DNA of 64,000 nt, taken from positions 744,001 to 808,000 of the forward strand of contig JALJCO010003008.1 of the NCBI GenBank assembly GCA_023101725.1, written 5' to 3'. The stretch is from Atherinomorus stipes. Taxonomy: Eukaryota > Chordata > Actinopteri > Atheriniformes > Atherinidae. The notes under the pieces were generated by a model that was given only the letters and a program-made list of their open reading frames with translations, was not told the origin of the DNA and searched no databases. Below, in pieces: positions 1 through 27,270 of this stretch (within the stretch, counting starts at the first letter, position 1; each line of letters opens with the position of its first letter). The position numbers and the translations under genes were made by a program.

Positions 1-3000
1 TAACATTTTTTTTTTTTTTACCCCAGTGAGAAAAGTTTGCTCACTTTACTCACAACTCAACCAGATTTGTTTGCTCATTATGTGTAAACTTATTTAAAAC
101 CAACCATTCTTCCTGTCATAGTTCATTTATGCATTAGATGCACAAGATTACAGTAACAAACGGGTTGAATAAGCATTAAAATTAATCTGGGGAAAGAAAC
201 CTAACATTTTGTCATCCTATTAAATCTTTACCAAATGTGCAAAGCAGAGCAAGAAGTAAGCTGTGAATTAATTCTTCCTTTTGTTAAACTCCATCCAGAA
301 AATAAAACTCCACGAGGAGCAGATTTAAAAAATGGCAAATGAATGAAAAGAAAATGTGCTTTTCTGACGCATAATAGTTGCATCTACAGTGTAGGAGTTG
401 TAGCCTAATGAAATTAACTCCGGCACAGTAATTAGTAACATTAGATGGCTACCTAGATTTAGAGCTGTAGCCCTAAGTGGCAGAAATACCTCTACAAATA
501 CTGTAAAAACAAATCGGTTGTAACTTTACCTAGCAGGAGAATGAGAAAAAAAAACATTGAATGCTTAAAAATAATGCTGCATTTCTAAATAAAATCAAAT
601 TTTGCAACAACTTTTAGTTGATAACTTTTTGGTGACTCAGTGACATGACTCAGCTAAAAGCTCAGCCAGCTATGGCTAACATGTTAATATGTGATTCACC
701 AGATAGACCACCTCCATCAATACAAAAACATCATTCCAATTCAAAATTGAGAATTATCAAATGAGGGGGAAAAGAAAAAAGAATAACTGAATTGAGTCAT
801 CACGAAACTGACAGCTGTGGAGGTGGAAAAACCTGGTCCAGAAAGTAAAACTCCTGTCCAGCCGTTGTACCAACCAATCACTAAACCAGCTTGTTAATGC
901 TATTTCACCTGAGTCTCTGCCATTTACGCCAAGATCTCTGTGACCTGCAGTATCATGCAATAAGTCAATGGACACTTAGAATCTGGTCTTCACACGTCAA
1001 AGGATGCGTGCAAGTGAAAGCATGATTGCTGTGCAGCCTGATCCCAAGGATGGAAGATAGTCTTGTTAGTCTCACTCAATGGCCTGGACTCTGTTAACAA
1101 CCTTCCCTGGAATCAGCCAGTCTGGTTAATCTTTGTTAATCTCTGCTCGAACGCACAAATCACAGTCACTTCAGAACCTTGTCGGACCGGGATCTCCGTT
1201 TTCTGCACAGGCTCTCCAGTTGCAACTGATATAGATTTATTTCTATTACATGATTTCCCTTTCTGTCAAGTGAATTTTTTGTCTGATTTTCAACTCATCC
1301 AGATTATAGGTAATATTCCATTTTTCGGCACCTACAAGCTGAATTAACACAGCTTCTCTGCAGGTGGATGAGCTAGTTAGTAATTTTTTTTTAAAAAATG
1401 TTCTAAATGTACAGGCAGATCCAAAACCATGGCAGGATTTTTACTTTCTGGCACCAGGATTTTCCACCTCTGGTTAGCTTCTAGCTGCTAGCAGAAATTC
1501 AACAATGGCTGTTTGTTAACAATTACCACCAGTTACTCAGCTAAAAATCTGCACTTCAGTTTGCTAGTGAGTGGACTGTCTACATAAATAGAATAGTATT
1601 CATATACTATTCAATAAAAACATTCATCTAAAGAATTACATTTTTGTAGAAGCTGTTTATTGTTAGCAGTTAGCATCTCAATGCTTAAATGCTTAAAGAC
1701 CAATAGACAAATCAGCCTATGTTTAGTTAAGTTTGTTACTTTGACAAGTGCAAGTTCAGTCTAGGCTCTGTTTTTTTGTTTTTGTTTTTTCCCAAATACA
1801 AAAAAAAAGCTAAGTAAACTGAGCAGGTAATGCATAAATGATTGTGACAGGCAATACGGAAGGTAGCTTTTAGTTGTAACATGCTCATTTCCATCTGATT
1901 ATGGTCATTTTTTGTAATAAAAAAAACTGTAGTACGACAACAGTAGCCAAATGGCTTGCCAACTATCCGGTTTCTCCTTTTAACAGCCCAGGTGCGAGCT
2001 GAGACTGACAGACCTGAACAAATTGTTCACTAGCTAACCTAGGGAACATGCTGATGTCTAGGAAATCTGACATCTTAAATGCTTAGAGTGTCGTTAGTAA
2101 AGAGACATTCAAAGTACACAAGAAATACTTCACCGTATGAGGAAAAACACATCTTACTTCTGTGTATAAATCATCTGTTAATACTAGCGGGACTCTGGAT
2201 TAAAACCAGTGCAGTATTATAATGTTAGTCCAACAACAGATTCAACAGTTTAAAAGTAGAGTAGCTGTTCATCAATGTCTATCTGAATGTATGAGAATTA
2301 CATTACAGTATTGTGGACAATTATTTAAGAAAATAATCCAAAAACAAAACAAACTTTCACATGTTCAGGAAACTGATTATCACCAATCCCCCATGCAAAA
2401 ATAAACTTGAGTCCTTTTTTTCATTCAACCATCTCTCCTGATTGGAAGGCATTAGTCAGAGGAATGTTTCTTGAAGCCAATCAGAGGAAAGAACATGGAG
2501 TGTTCATTAAATATGCAAAAATAACAACAGTAACAACAGATATAAATTAAGACCATGGATGAAAAAAAAAAAAAGATACATTGTACTGTTGCAGCTTTGC
2601 TGCCATTTTGGCTTGAAGTGGACACAATCAACCTGCCATACACCCTCCATGTAAATGTGTATGTTTTTGTTTGGTTTGTTTGTCAACACTGTAGACTTGT
2701 GTTAGCATTGGCATTTAATGGTTTGAAATATTTAAATTTAACTGCAGAGTTTTCTTCTGAAATTCGATTTGGACCTAACATGATGTAACAAGAATTAAAT
2801 CTTAGTTCTTCCACCAGACACCTCTCACATTTGCAAAATTTGCAGCCCATAAACTGATTTTGAAGCATTTAGTTTAGCATTTTGACTCCTGCCATTCTGC
2901 TCTTTTAAAACCCGACATCACCACCTGGTGACAGATCTGAGGGGAGAACTGCAGAGAACACACAGACCCATTGGAAAGTGACTTTTCAATTACAGGGTAC

Positions 3001-3930
3001 CCTGAAAGTATTCTGTATTTATCATCTATTTTACTCAAATTTAGATTATTATATGAATAATATATTTAATACCCTTACAAACTAGGACTTGAACTTTGTG
3101 ATTAATACCATTAACTTCAGAAGATGTTTACCAGAGACAGCAGTTCAGGAGAAATTTAGGGCCATTATTCTAAATATTTCTATAAAACAGACTTTTTTTG
3201 ATAATCATGAGTCGCCCCCTGTAGGTAATTAGACAGAATGCAGCTTCAAGGCACTTCAATACTGGCTTCATATGTTTAAGCGGCTCCATCAATCTTTCAT
3301 GCACAGTGTATGGTCACAGTCAATTAATTAGCATGCTTTTGTAAGCCAATATCAGAGACAAACTTTTCTTTATAACTTCTGATGATTTGATATTTGAATA
3401 AAGATGCAACAGACATTCCTGCATTTCACACACCAACGTTAGGATACCAAGCACGATTCAGACTGAAGGGATTCTGTCACTGATTGTACAGATCTCTTCT
3501 GAAACATTAGAATGTAGGATGCCTGATCTCATGGCAAAAAATTCTCAGCTAAACTGTTTTCCAAACTTATTTTAATCTATACTAAAGATCAGATTAGTTT
3601 TGATGATGAGCTCCGAGTTTTGCAGTGTAAGTGTCTGGTGAAATAACTAAAGTTTAACGTGGAGGAATCCTGCTGAAATACAAAACTCCTCTTAGACCCC
3701 ATTTCAAACTAACAAAAAAAGGACAATTCAATCTTTATCTCTTTGACCACTTTATCTGCTTTTCCAGAGGACAGATAAGGAGAAAAACAACACCAAGTTT
3801 AGGTTGTGCTTTTACCATTTAGTGTTTCTGTTCTTTAAGAACAACCAGAAATACCGATAAATTCCCTCGGTTTATACGAGACGCCGCAGGCAGACGTCCT
3901 GCTGGTGTTTGCTGCCCAGACTAACTGGAC
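1..3930. other. 3' flank of PI4KB, no gene recognised
   Basis: AT-rich non-coding DNA. All open frames are short, none has a familiar protein, and none links to others by splice signals. It may contain further PI4KB 3' UTR or the intergenic gap before the next gene. No RNA gene was recognised. Confidence 0.6.
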
Positions 3931-3936
3931 TTTATT
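3931..3936 (-). terminator. pi4kb: Candidate PI4KB polyadenylation signal
   Basis: This is the first AATAAA on the minus strand that I find downstream of the PI4KB stop codon, about 1.1 kb after it. If used, the 3' UTR covers about 3910-5029. Signals further downstream cannot be ruled out. Confidence 0.45.
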
Positions 3937-5029
3937 AGATGAGGATCAGCTGGACCAGGCTGCTGTCGTGTCGGTCTGAAGAGGTATGACGGTCCACACA
4001 GTCTTCCCAGGATTTAATCTCAGAATAATTAGAAAATGACGGGGGTTACAATTAACCAGTTTCACAACTTTTCTTCCTTTTGCAGTCAGAGCCATCCCCT
4101 AATCGATTAGTTCATGCTAAATATTGATTTTCAATTGATAATTTAACAGGTTTCTCTGTATGATGACATAATAAAAAAATGCAAGGTGTAATACTATGAG
4201 AATTGTTTTATAACCATTTGAGAGATTTGCTCTTTTTCTCCTTCTCCAAAACTTCTGAACATTTGAGACTGAGATGTTAGCTTCAACCCAGCCATTTGCT
4301 TTCCAATAATTTAGTCAATATCCCTACTGGTGGAAGGTTTAAGTTAAAGCTTTTTGTAAATATCTTCTTACTTACAGTAAAACCAGATCAGAGGTTTCAA
4401 ATGACCCAAACACAATAACAATGAAACTACCAAACAGAAGGAATGAGCTCTGCTGCAAGTTAGATTAGTGGTTTACTGCTTAGTTCAGAGATCAAAGTCA
4501 AAAGTGGTGACGGCTCAGTTTTGTCTAAATGCACTGTGCAGATGTTGAGAGTTCAACTCAAATGACTAAATTAGTTCCTCAATGATGAAATGATTTATCT
4601 CCACTGAATGCCTTCAGAAGCAGCTTTACAATCTGAATTCATCCAAACAGAAGAATCCCTAAAACCAGCAGCTCCTGTGCAGGTTTAGAGTCGGGTCTGC
4701 TGGAGTCCGTTAGGTCTGGATTAAATTCATCTCTGGCAACAGTACAGATGATGTCTCTGATGCCTCCTTGTGATATTTTGTGTTTTTCTGACCCAGAAAA
4801 GTTCCAGATTCTGTACTTTCTGAGATCCTATCAAAAAGCTGACCTAATCCATCAGATTCCAGAAGAATCACAAACTTGAGATCCAGTTAATCCCGTCGGA
4901 GCCACGTTCAACTCCTGATTCCAATCAGAAAGAGGAAAACAGGAAATAAAGCCGCAACTTTTGCTTGTAGAGATAAGAGTTTGTGTGTCACAGTCTGAAG
5001 GCATTTTCATCTCTTCCTGCTGTCTCTTG

Positions 5030-19678
<14,649 letters not shown>

Positions 19679-20091
19679 TTTTAGAAGAGGAGGCCTGTCG
19701 AAGGAAATAAAAAGACATTTAATTATTTTAAAAAGTAAATGAATCAAATCTTTGACACTTATTTTCTTTAAGAGAGCAAACGCTAAAAATGCCAACAGGT
19801 CCCAATACACATGAATCACAAGTTATTTAACGGTGCTCGTGTTCTTTTCTCATCATTTGTGACCTTTATGGTCAATTTAACACCCTGTTGTGACTAAATT
19901 TTAACAACTAAAGACAACAACAGGTGAACTTCCTGCTGAAAAACAGGGGCATTATGAGCTCTGAGTTACAGCAGAGGCTTATTAGAGGGAAACGATGTAA
20001 GGGTGGTTGGTGAAAATAGCAGATATAATTCACTTCCTGCTTGGCTATGATAACAGAGTAGCATGCAGGTAGGAGGAATTTCAGCCTGTAT

Positions 20092-20093
<2 letters not shown>

Positions 20094-20171
<78 letters not shown>
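20094..20171. repeat. (GT)n microsatellite, about 78 bp
   Basis: An uninterrupted GT/TG run of about 39 units in the first intron of PI4KB. It opens false frames made of Thr-His or Val-Cys repeats. Confidence 0.98.
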
Positions 20172-20172
<1 letters not shown>

Positions 20173-20883
20173 CGTGAGTTCGTTATGGAAATGACACAGA
20201 TCAGCTGAAGTAAACATGCAAGAATATAAGGAACAAACATAAGCATTTCCTGAGCACCTGAAAATAAAAAACGTCTCTGCAACCATTTATTGTTTTTCAG
20301 TATTAACAGATTCTTCTTCTGTGATTTTTTTCTTAATAATTTCATTTGTTTTGCATCTCTGTGGAGCCTGTGACACTTCTACCACAAACACGGTGAGGAG
20401 GTGTGACAGGGACTCATCTCTGCTGCATTTGAGTGAGCGCACAGAGTGACGCGGGCGATGTGCATCATCATCATCATCAGCGTCTGTGTGCCCGCAATCT
20501 GAGGAGGCGTCTTGTTTCTATTTTAATTTTTAATCAGCATCTCAGCTCCACGTTTCCTCTAATTTATCTTTGTTCTCAGATCACGGCGCTTTCTATAAAA
20601 TAGCCCACATCGTCCACGACAGCCCTCTTTAATGACTGTTTTATATCTGATGATTTTTTAAAAGAAAAATAAGTTTTGTTCTCATTACAATGGTTTCCAT
20701 ACGAGATCGCGTTTCCCTGGCAGCACTGCTGCAGAATTTTTCTGCTTCCATGACAACTGTTATTAGAAAGAAAAGTTTCTATGATAAAATCATTATAATA
20801 TAAATAAATAATTATCTGCTCCCTTGTTTCTTCTGAAATTTTATTCAAAACGTGTATTATTGATAAAGTGTATTAAAAAAAAC

Positions 20884-21905
20884 TGGCCACTAACGCTGTC
20901 CTTGGTGAAACAGCCAATCACATGGCAGCAACTCAATGCATTTAGACATGTAGACATGGTCGAGTTCAAGCGAGCATCAGAATGAGGAAGAAAGAGGATT
21001 TAAGTGACTTTGAATGTGGCATTGTTGTTGGTGCCAAAAGGGTTGGTCTGAGTATTTTAGAAACTGCTGATCTACTGGGATTTTCACACACAACCATCTC
21101 TGAGGTTTAAGGAGAATGGTATGACAATAAGAAAAATAGCCTGTGAGCAGCAGCTGTCTGGACCAAAATGCCTTGTTGGTGTCAGAGGAGAAAGGGATAA
21201 CTGCTTGGAGAGATGCAGCAATACCTCAAATAACCACCAATTAAAATAATATCTATGAATGTACAACACGTCCAACCATGAAGCAGGTGGGCTACAGTTG
21301 CAGAAGACCACATCTGGTGACACTCCTGGTAGAGTGAGGCCACAGACTCACCAAAACTTTATAAAAAGATGGAAAAATGTTTCTGGTCTGATGAGTCTTA
21401 ATTTCACCTGCAGCACTCAGATGGTAGGATTAGAATTAGGCATAAACAAAAGACATGGATCCATTCTGCCTTGTAAACAGTTCAAGCTGGCGATGGTGTA
21501 ATGGTGTGGGGGATATTTTCTTGGCCCACTTTGGGCCCCTTAGTATCAACTGAGGACACCACAGCCATCTGAGTATTGATCCAGACCATGTCCATCCCTT
21601 TATGACAGGTTAGAATCTTCTGATAGCTACTTCCAGCAGGATTATGTCACACAGCTCAAATTAGGGATTGGCCAATACAGACATTTTAGGACCGATACCG
21701 ATATTTTCTCATCAGCCTCAGACGATGGCCGACAGCATCTTTGGGATGTGGTGGAATGGGAGATTCTCATCATGGATGTGCAGCCAACAAATCTGCAGCA
21801 AATGTGTGATGCCATCATGTCAATGTGCAGCAAAATATCTGAGGAATGTTAGCAAGAATGAAGACAGTTCTGAGGGCAAAAGAGGTCAAACCTGATAGTA
21901 AGATG
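20884..21905 (+). pseudogene. Degenerate Tc1/mariner transposase
   Basis: The plus strand still reads like a common fish Tc1 element: the start region around 20910, then DLSDFECGIVVGAKRVGLS, then a helix-turn-helix part (ETADLLGFSHTTIS), later pieces around GYSCRRPHLV, KNVSGLMSLNF, GDGVMVWGIFS and, after a gap, MDVQPTNLQQMCDAIMSMC near 21773-21830. Stops, frameshifts and a replaced block at about 21650-21720 break it, so it is inactive. It lies in the first intron of PI4KB, opposite to the gene. Terminal repeats were not resolved. Confidence 0.85.
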
Positions 21906-24900
21906 TACTTAATTAAGAGGCTGTTGGGTGTATACATTTTGGAAAGATTGGTTAGTCAAGTTTCAGTGGCTTTAGTGTAACCAAACAGCTATTGTGATGA
22001 ACTATACTGTATTTATTGCAAAAGACAGCAGAAAAAATAACTTGTCAAAAACTAAAACTTTAAAAGAAACACACAGACTGGCTGTCATGATAACCAGTCC
22101 GTCCTTCTGCACAGACATTTGAACATTGAGCAGAAGCGAAACAAAGCAGAGAGGGGTCAGACATGATAACCCCTTTTTTTTTTTTTCCTAAGTAATGATT
22201 TCTAATGTAAATCTGAACAACAGCAAGGACATTTACCTGCAACTTTATTCCTGTTAACAAGCATTTACATGACTACCAAATGTATTACTGAGGAATCGCA
22301 AAGATGTGTTCATGTACAGATACCACAAAAATATTAACTTATATTTAAAACCTGTAATTCATACAATGATATAGTGCCAGACAGTGCAAAACATTCAGGG
22401 TTTGCCTACGTCAGAAAATCGTTCCATGTTCCTGGGTATCATCTGATAAGCCATCATGGTCATCCTCCTTTAAAATGTCAAGGTTCTGCAAGTCAGGATA
22501 AAAACTGAATATCACTGCCCTTCTGTAGAGTTTGAACATAATCAGTAAGATGTCTGCACAAAGCCAGAGGATATTAAAAGGAAATCCACCCTGCCATATC
22601 CCTCTGCTGTCTGGCATGTGATCCAGAAATATCTCCTCCTATAAAGGTAGATTTTTATCCTCAGGCTGTGAGAAAACTAAATTCACAAAAACAAATTACA
22701 CGATTTTAAAATATACAAATACCTTTTGCCTCCTAAATCTCTTTCTACAGCCTGCAGGCTGAACACCATAATGAAATTAATCTGGATTTATTGGTGATGA
22801 CATCAGAGGATGATTGCACATGGCCGAGCATGAGGTCACTGCACTGTACAGATAGTGTGCGAGTTCATGCATGTGTGTGATGGCTTCCAGATGTGCATGC
22901 TGGAGAGGTTGCCAGGATAATGGTGTTTACAAAGGGAGGGTGTGTTGTAATTATTCTGATGCTGTTTGGATATCAGCTGAAATGAATCTGCAGCTGTTTC
23001 TGGTCGCTGGTTAACATTTGCTGCTCTTCTCTGAATATCTGAGACCAGACGTGGCTGGGACATCTTGAATCATTTGGTTTAACTGTCTGAACGGGTTCTA
23101 GTCAGAATCGGTTAGACTTGCTGGATGAGCTTTGCTGAGAAGAGCCAACTTTGTTAAAGATGCACCAATTGTGATTTTCTGTGCCGATTCTAATTTGGCC
23201 AATTCTTTTTTTCTACTGGAAGAAACTATTTTCAGCATAGATGTTAGGAAGACTAAAGCCACACTACACAAGTTTCCAACTTTAAGACTTCAGGCTTCCA
23301 ACTTGTTTTAATGAAGCACTGAGGTGAACAGAAGGTGAAAGATCAAGAGTCAACAAGGGACTGACTTTTACTAGCTGGAGAAAGACCTCAGAAGAGACGG
23401 GATGCAAGACAGATGTTGAATTAGCCTCCGTTAGAGGGAACCAAAGTGCAAAAATCTACCAAAGCTAGTAGTACCTCTAAGGCTAGAAGTTTGTCATATT
23501 TTATGCTGTAGTCATGGAGGAACAATCACCAAAAGTTACCTTTTTTAAGACTACAGTCAGGAACTTAAAAAAAACATTCCCCCAACTGAGCATGCCCAGT
23601 GTGATAAAGCTAACAAAGACTAAGCGGCTAAACTCTGGTGAGAGTAAAATGACCCACAAAACAGCAGCTTTTATCAGTTTTAGAGAATAAAATATCATTT
23701 AGAATAAATATGAAATTCCTGGTACTGGACTGACACCAACTATTTTCTCGTTATCAGGGAAGAAGGTTTCAGGAAATTTGATACCTGCAACCAAAATAAA
23801 CACCAATCTGCAGGAGATACCTCTCAGATGTCTCACACAGACACACACACACACAAAACCTGCTGAAAGTTAGACCCCGAGCAGCTATCAGTTTTACAAC
23901 AACAGGTATTGTATTAACTCAATCCCTTTCTAGTTTGATTTTTATTTTTAGAAATGGCTCTTTCCAGGAAGCTGGAGGTCTCCATTTTTAAAATTCCTCT
24001 GACGAGGAGATTAGGCCCTCTGACCTGGTGAAATGTTATCCAGGATCAGTTTGTTTGTCTCTTAACAAACAAAACAAAAACTGGTGAAAACAAAAGTTTA
24101 CAGAGATGACTTGGCAAACTTTGCAATTACAGTTCTTGAAAAAAAATCTTAATTGGTCAAAATCTGAAATCAAACGGGAAAAAAAGAATCAATTCATTTT
24201 TGTAACATCCGTACATCTCTAATAATTAAAATAAGAGACTTAAGAAAAGTCAAACATCATCTGAGGATGGAGTTCACATCACTACTTTACCTTTGATCTG
24301 GAGACTCATTCTAGTTCTTATTCAATGAAACATAATATCCTTCTTATTCTTGGTAACACCTTTACCCAGGTCTTAATTATTCAAACGACCAAAGTTTATC
24401 TGAATATTTCAAAATCATAGATGAAACCAAAGCAAAAGGAAAAAACAGTTCCAAAGGTCAGGAAAGCTGACGACCAGTGAACGCAGCATCTTTGCAGACT
24501 GACAACATGCAGTTCAGGGCAAAGTGTGAAATTTATCAGGACAACATCACAGCTGCGAGACAGCAGAGTCCATCTGCATAAAGACAGCCAGAGGTAAAAA
24601 TGTCGTAACAATCAAGATTTCAGCTCCATCTTTGAGCAGCAAGTAAAATCCATGCCTTTATCAGATGAGATGTCTCAGTTCAAATTTAGTAGAATAATCG
24701 TGTTTTATGGAACAAAACGCTGCAGTTTATGAAGAGTTCACCACTTGCTGAAGATGGCAAATGTTCTTGTACAGGAATCTGTGAATGCAACTTCAATTTT
24801 CAATAATGTTATAGAGCTCGTAATTTCTCAGGTAGAAAATCCATCATAACCTTTTAGCTCACTGTAACTCATAAGATGAAAAGCATGTCAACTTTTTTGG

Positions 24901-25534
24901 CTTTTTTTTTTCTTTCAGGGAGCATGTGATGGAAAACTTTCAACTAACAGTTTTTCCTTCCTTTGCATATTTATCGTTTTTGCGGACATAGCGTTTGACT
25001 GTTAATTAATTAATTAATTATAATACAGATAATGAAGAAATCGAGTATACTTTGCTATCATATTTTGAATACTGGCATATTTTTGCAACTAATTTAAATT
25101 ATAGCTCAGAAGTATCAAGTTCAGAAATATTTTTGGGCAGATTGTGTAGACAAACACACGATTGCAAAAGCAGTGAGAGATATAGCAGCAAAATGAAGGG
25201 GGGGGGGGGGGGGAGGAAAAAATCGATGTTGTATAATACACTGATCATGCAGACTGTAATGATGGGCCTACTGGAGAGAGACACGGGTCTGGCTGCCAGA
25301 AGCAGCAGGAGGAGGAGGAGAGCCGCTCCCTCCTGATGAAAACAAACTGGAGGAAGAAGAACGAGAACCGGGCTGCAACAGGCCCGCAGCCCGGGGATTT
25401 AACTCTGGAGCAGCCGAAGAACACGTACAACTAGCGGCTAGATTAAACAGACGGCCATAAACAGATTAAGAGGAAAAACAAAAGTAAAACGAAGTGAGGT
25501 GGGGGGGAAAGCAGCGAAGAAAAGAGGAACCTAC
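21906..25534. other. Remainder of PI4KB first intron
   Basis: Non-coding. Contains a short AC repeat near 23838-23855, a TTAA-rich run near 25003-25020 and a 16-base G run at 25198-25213. No gene recognised. Confidence 0.6.
25198..25213. repeat. Homopolymer G16
   Basis: Sixteen consecutive G on the plus strand, in the first intron of PI4KB about 320 bp inside its donor. Length is prone to sequencing error. Confidence 0.9.
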
Positions 25535-25740
25535 CGGGGCTCAACCACCTTCACTCCGTTGAAAAAGCTCCGACACTCGAGGTATAATCCAGTTTCCGTC
25601 CCAGGACTGTCCCAGTCGAACCCCGGGTTTTACTCCGGGTTTTGGTCCGGGAATTAGTCCGAGTTTTCAGACTCGGACACGGTCCATCTGGTCCGGGATT
25701 TATGGCCTGGGTGGGCTAGATTCGGTCTGCTTTAAAGGAA
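25535..25740 (-). promoter_or_regulatory. pi4kb: Probable PI4KB non-coding first exon and promoter
   Basis: The first coding exon of PI4KB has an acceptor only 16 nt before its ATG, so a non-coding exon must lie upstream. At 25535 there is a good minus-strand donor (CCCCG followed by GTAGGT) at the edge of a GC- and CpG-rich block, the only such block upstream. This block is the likely first exon and promoter. No TATA box was seen. The transcription start is not placed. A 12-bp tandem repeat lies inside it (separate entry). Confidence 0.6.
25623..25680. repeat. Degenerate 12-bp tandem repeat and short stem at PI4KB promoter
   Basis: Units starting CCGGGTTTTACT repeat about four times with drift (CCGGGTTTTGGT, CCGGGAATTAGT, CCGAGTTTTCAG). 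The last unit overlaps a perfect 7-bp inverted repeat, GTCCGAG and CTCGGAC, around an 8-nt loop at about 25658-25679. It would fold in the 5' UTR if transcription starts upstream of it. Function unknown. Confidence 0.7.
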
Positions 25741-26524
25741 CCGTGACGCAACATCCGTCAAGAAAAAGTAGTCGACACGTCCAGAACTTCCTGTAAGATT
25801 TATACAATAAAAGCACATACGCTGTAAATTGTTGCTGTATAGACCTTTTTCTTTTTTCCATTTTCCATCTATCATCTCTACGTGGGCAGTTAAAATGTAA
25901 TCAAGAAATTAAGGAACCAGACATGCAACAAATTAAAGAATCTCCAACATAACTGTGTTACCACAGTCTAGTAACTAAATGCTTTATTTTAATTTGTAAA
26001 GCTGAAATCTCACCTTTAAAGTGTATTATGGGAATAAATGGATTATATACTTGCACCTATTTTCAATTACTGCTTTGGATAAACTAATCTTTAGTTTCAG
26101 AGATTCAAATATAACTTTTCCCTGGAGTTTCTTTGTCTAACATTTTAGAGTTAATAGTATGTTTCGTATGTTTTGAGTGGGTAAATTACGTTGCCCCCCC
26201 TCCCCCACCAAAAAAGAAAGAAAAAAAATCCTATGAAGCTTTTATTTTAGATGATTGGCGTTATTTCCGATGTTACCAAAGTAGTCTTGACAGAGCAGCT
26301 GTTTTTGGTTGTGTTTCCGTTTGCACCAAATTAATCATCCTATCCTCCCACTCAGTTCTTGAAGTAAATAACTTAAACACTCAAACTTTGATTTTAAAAT
26401 CTGACAGATTTTTTTTCATTTATGTTATTAACGTGATATTAAATCACGTTTAAAAAAAACATACAACCACAATTCCATAAGCTGACATTCAGAAAGAATA
26501 CAATAATTCTCTCTTTTTTAAAAT

Positions 26525-27270
26525 AGAATTTATTTATTATTTATATCAAATGTTGAAACAGAGACATATTACAAATTTATGCAAAAAGAAAAAAATAAGA
26601 ACTCATTTTGAATTCACAGGCAACAACATGTGTATCTTTTTTAAGTTGAGACAGAGCCATGTTTATCACTGTGCAGTATCCCTCAACAGTTCATAAGGGT
26701 CAGGAGACCAGTTTCATTGGGGGAGAGATCCCTCAGTTTTGGCATATAAAATCATATTTGCTCAACAGTCCTGGGTCAACTTTGTCATATTTCGTGTTTC
26801 ATGATTTTATGTTGCAAACAGGCTTGTGTGGCATCCTAGCTCTTATACTATAAAGCCACACTACTGTAAAAGATTAAGTATATGGTTAGCATGTCTTGCT
26901 AAAATATGAAAGACCTTCCCTGAAAAGATGTCATTGATAGTTCCTTTGCAGATGTGCAAGTTCCCACTTTCAGACACTAATGTACTCCCATGAAAATTGG
27001 GATGTGGGCTTATAAGATCAAGGCTTCGCCTTGATAACAAGCTAGGTGGGCTATCTCCTTTTTAGATGATGTAGCATCCAATATTTCTAGAGAACTTCAC
27101 ATTTCAATTCATTTGACCAGATCATCTTTCAGCTTTACTTCAGTCCATTTCAAAGTAGCTTTAGCCCGGAGAAGAAAGCAATTTTTTTTAGGATCTTGTT
27201 CACAAAAGTCTTCTTTGCATGAAGAAAAATGCTTCCAACATTTGTGGATAACATGGGAAATTTTTTTTTT
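26525..27270 (-). pseudogene. Second degenerate Tc1-like transposon, 5'-truncated
   Basis: Read on the minus strand, the DNA closely follows another abundant fish Tc1 element: TTGGAAGCATTTTTCTTCAT, then GCAAAGAAGACTTTTGTGAAC, CTTGTTATCAAGGC, GGGAACTTGCACATCTG, TTTTCAGGGAAGGTCTT, GACTGTTGAGCA, GGTCTCCTGACCCTTATG, GTGATAAACATGGC, and a 3' end with TTCAACATTTGATAT and AATAAA. Many stops and deletions break the transposase, and the first half of the gene was not found upstream (above about 27270). It lies between PI4KB and RFX5. Confidence 0.8.

Noticed and set aside
19908..20345. Open frames with Thr-His repeats
   Set aside because: Made by the (GT)n microsatellite in an intron.
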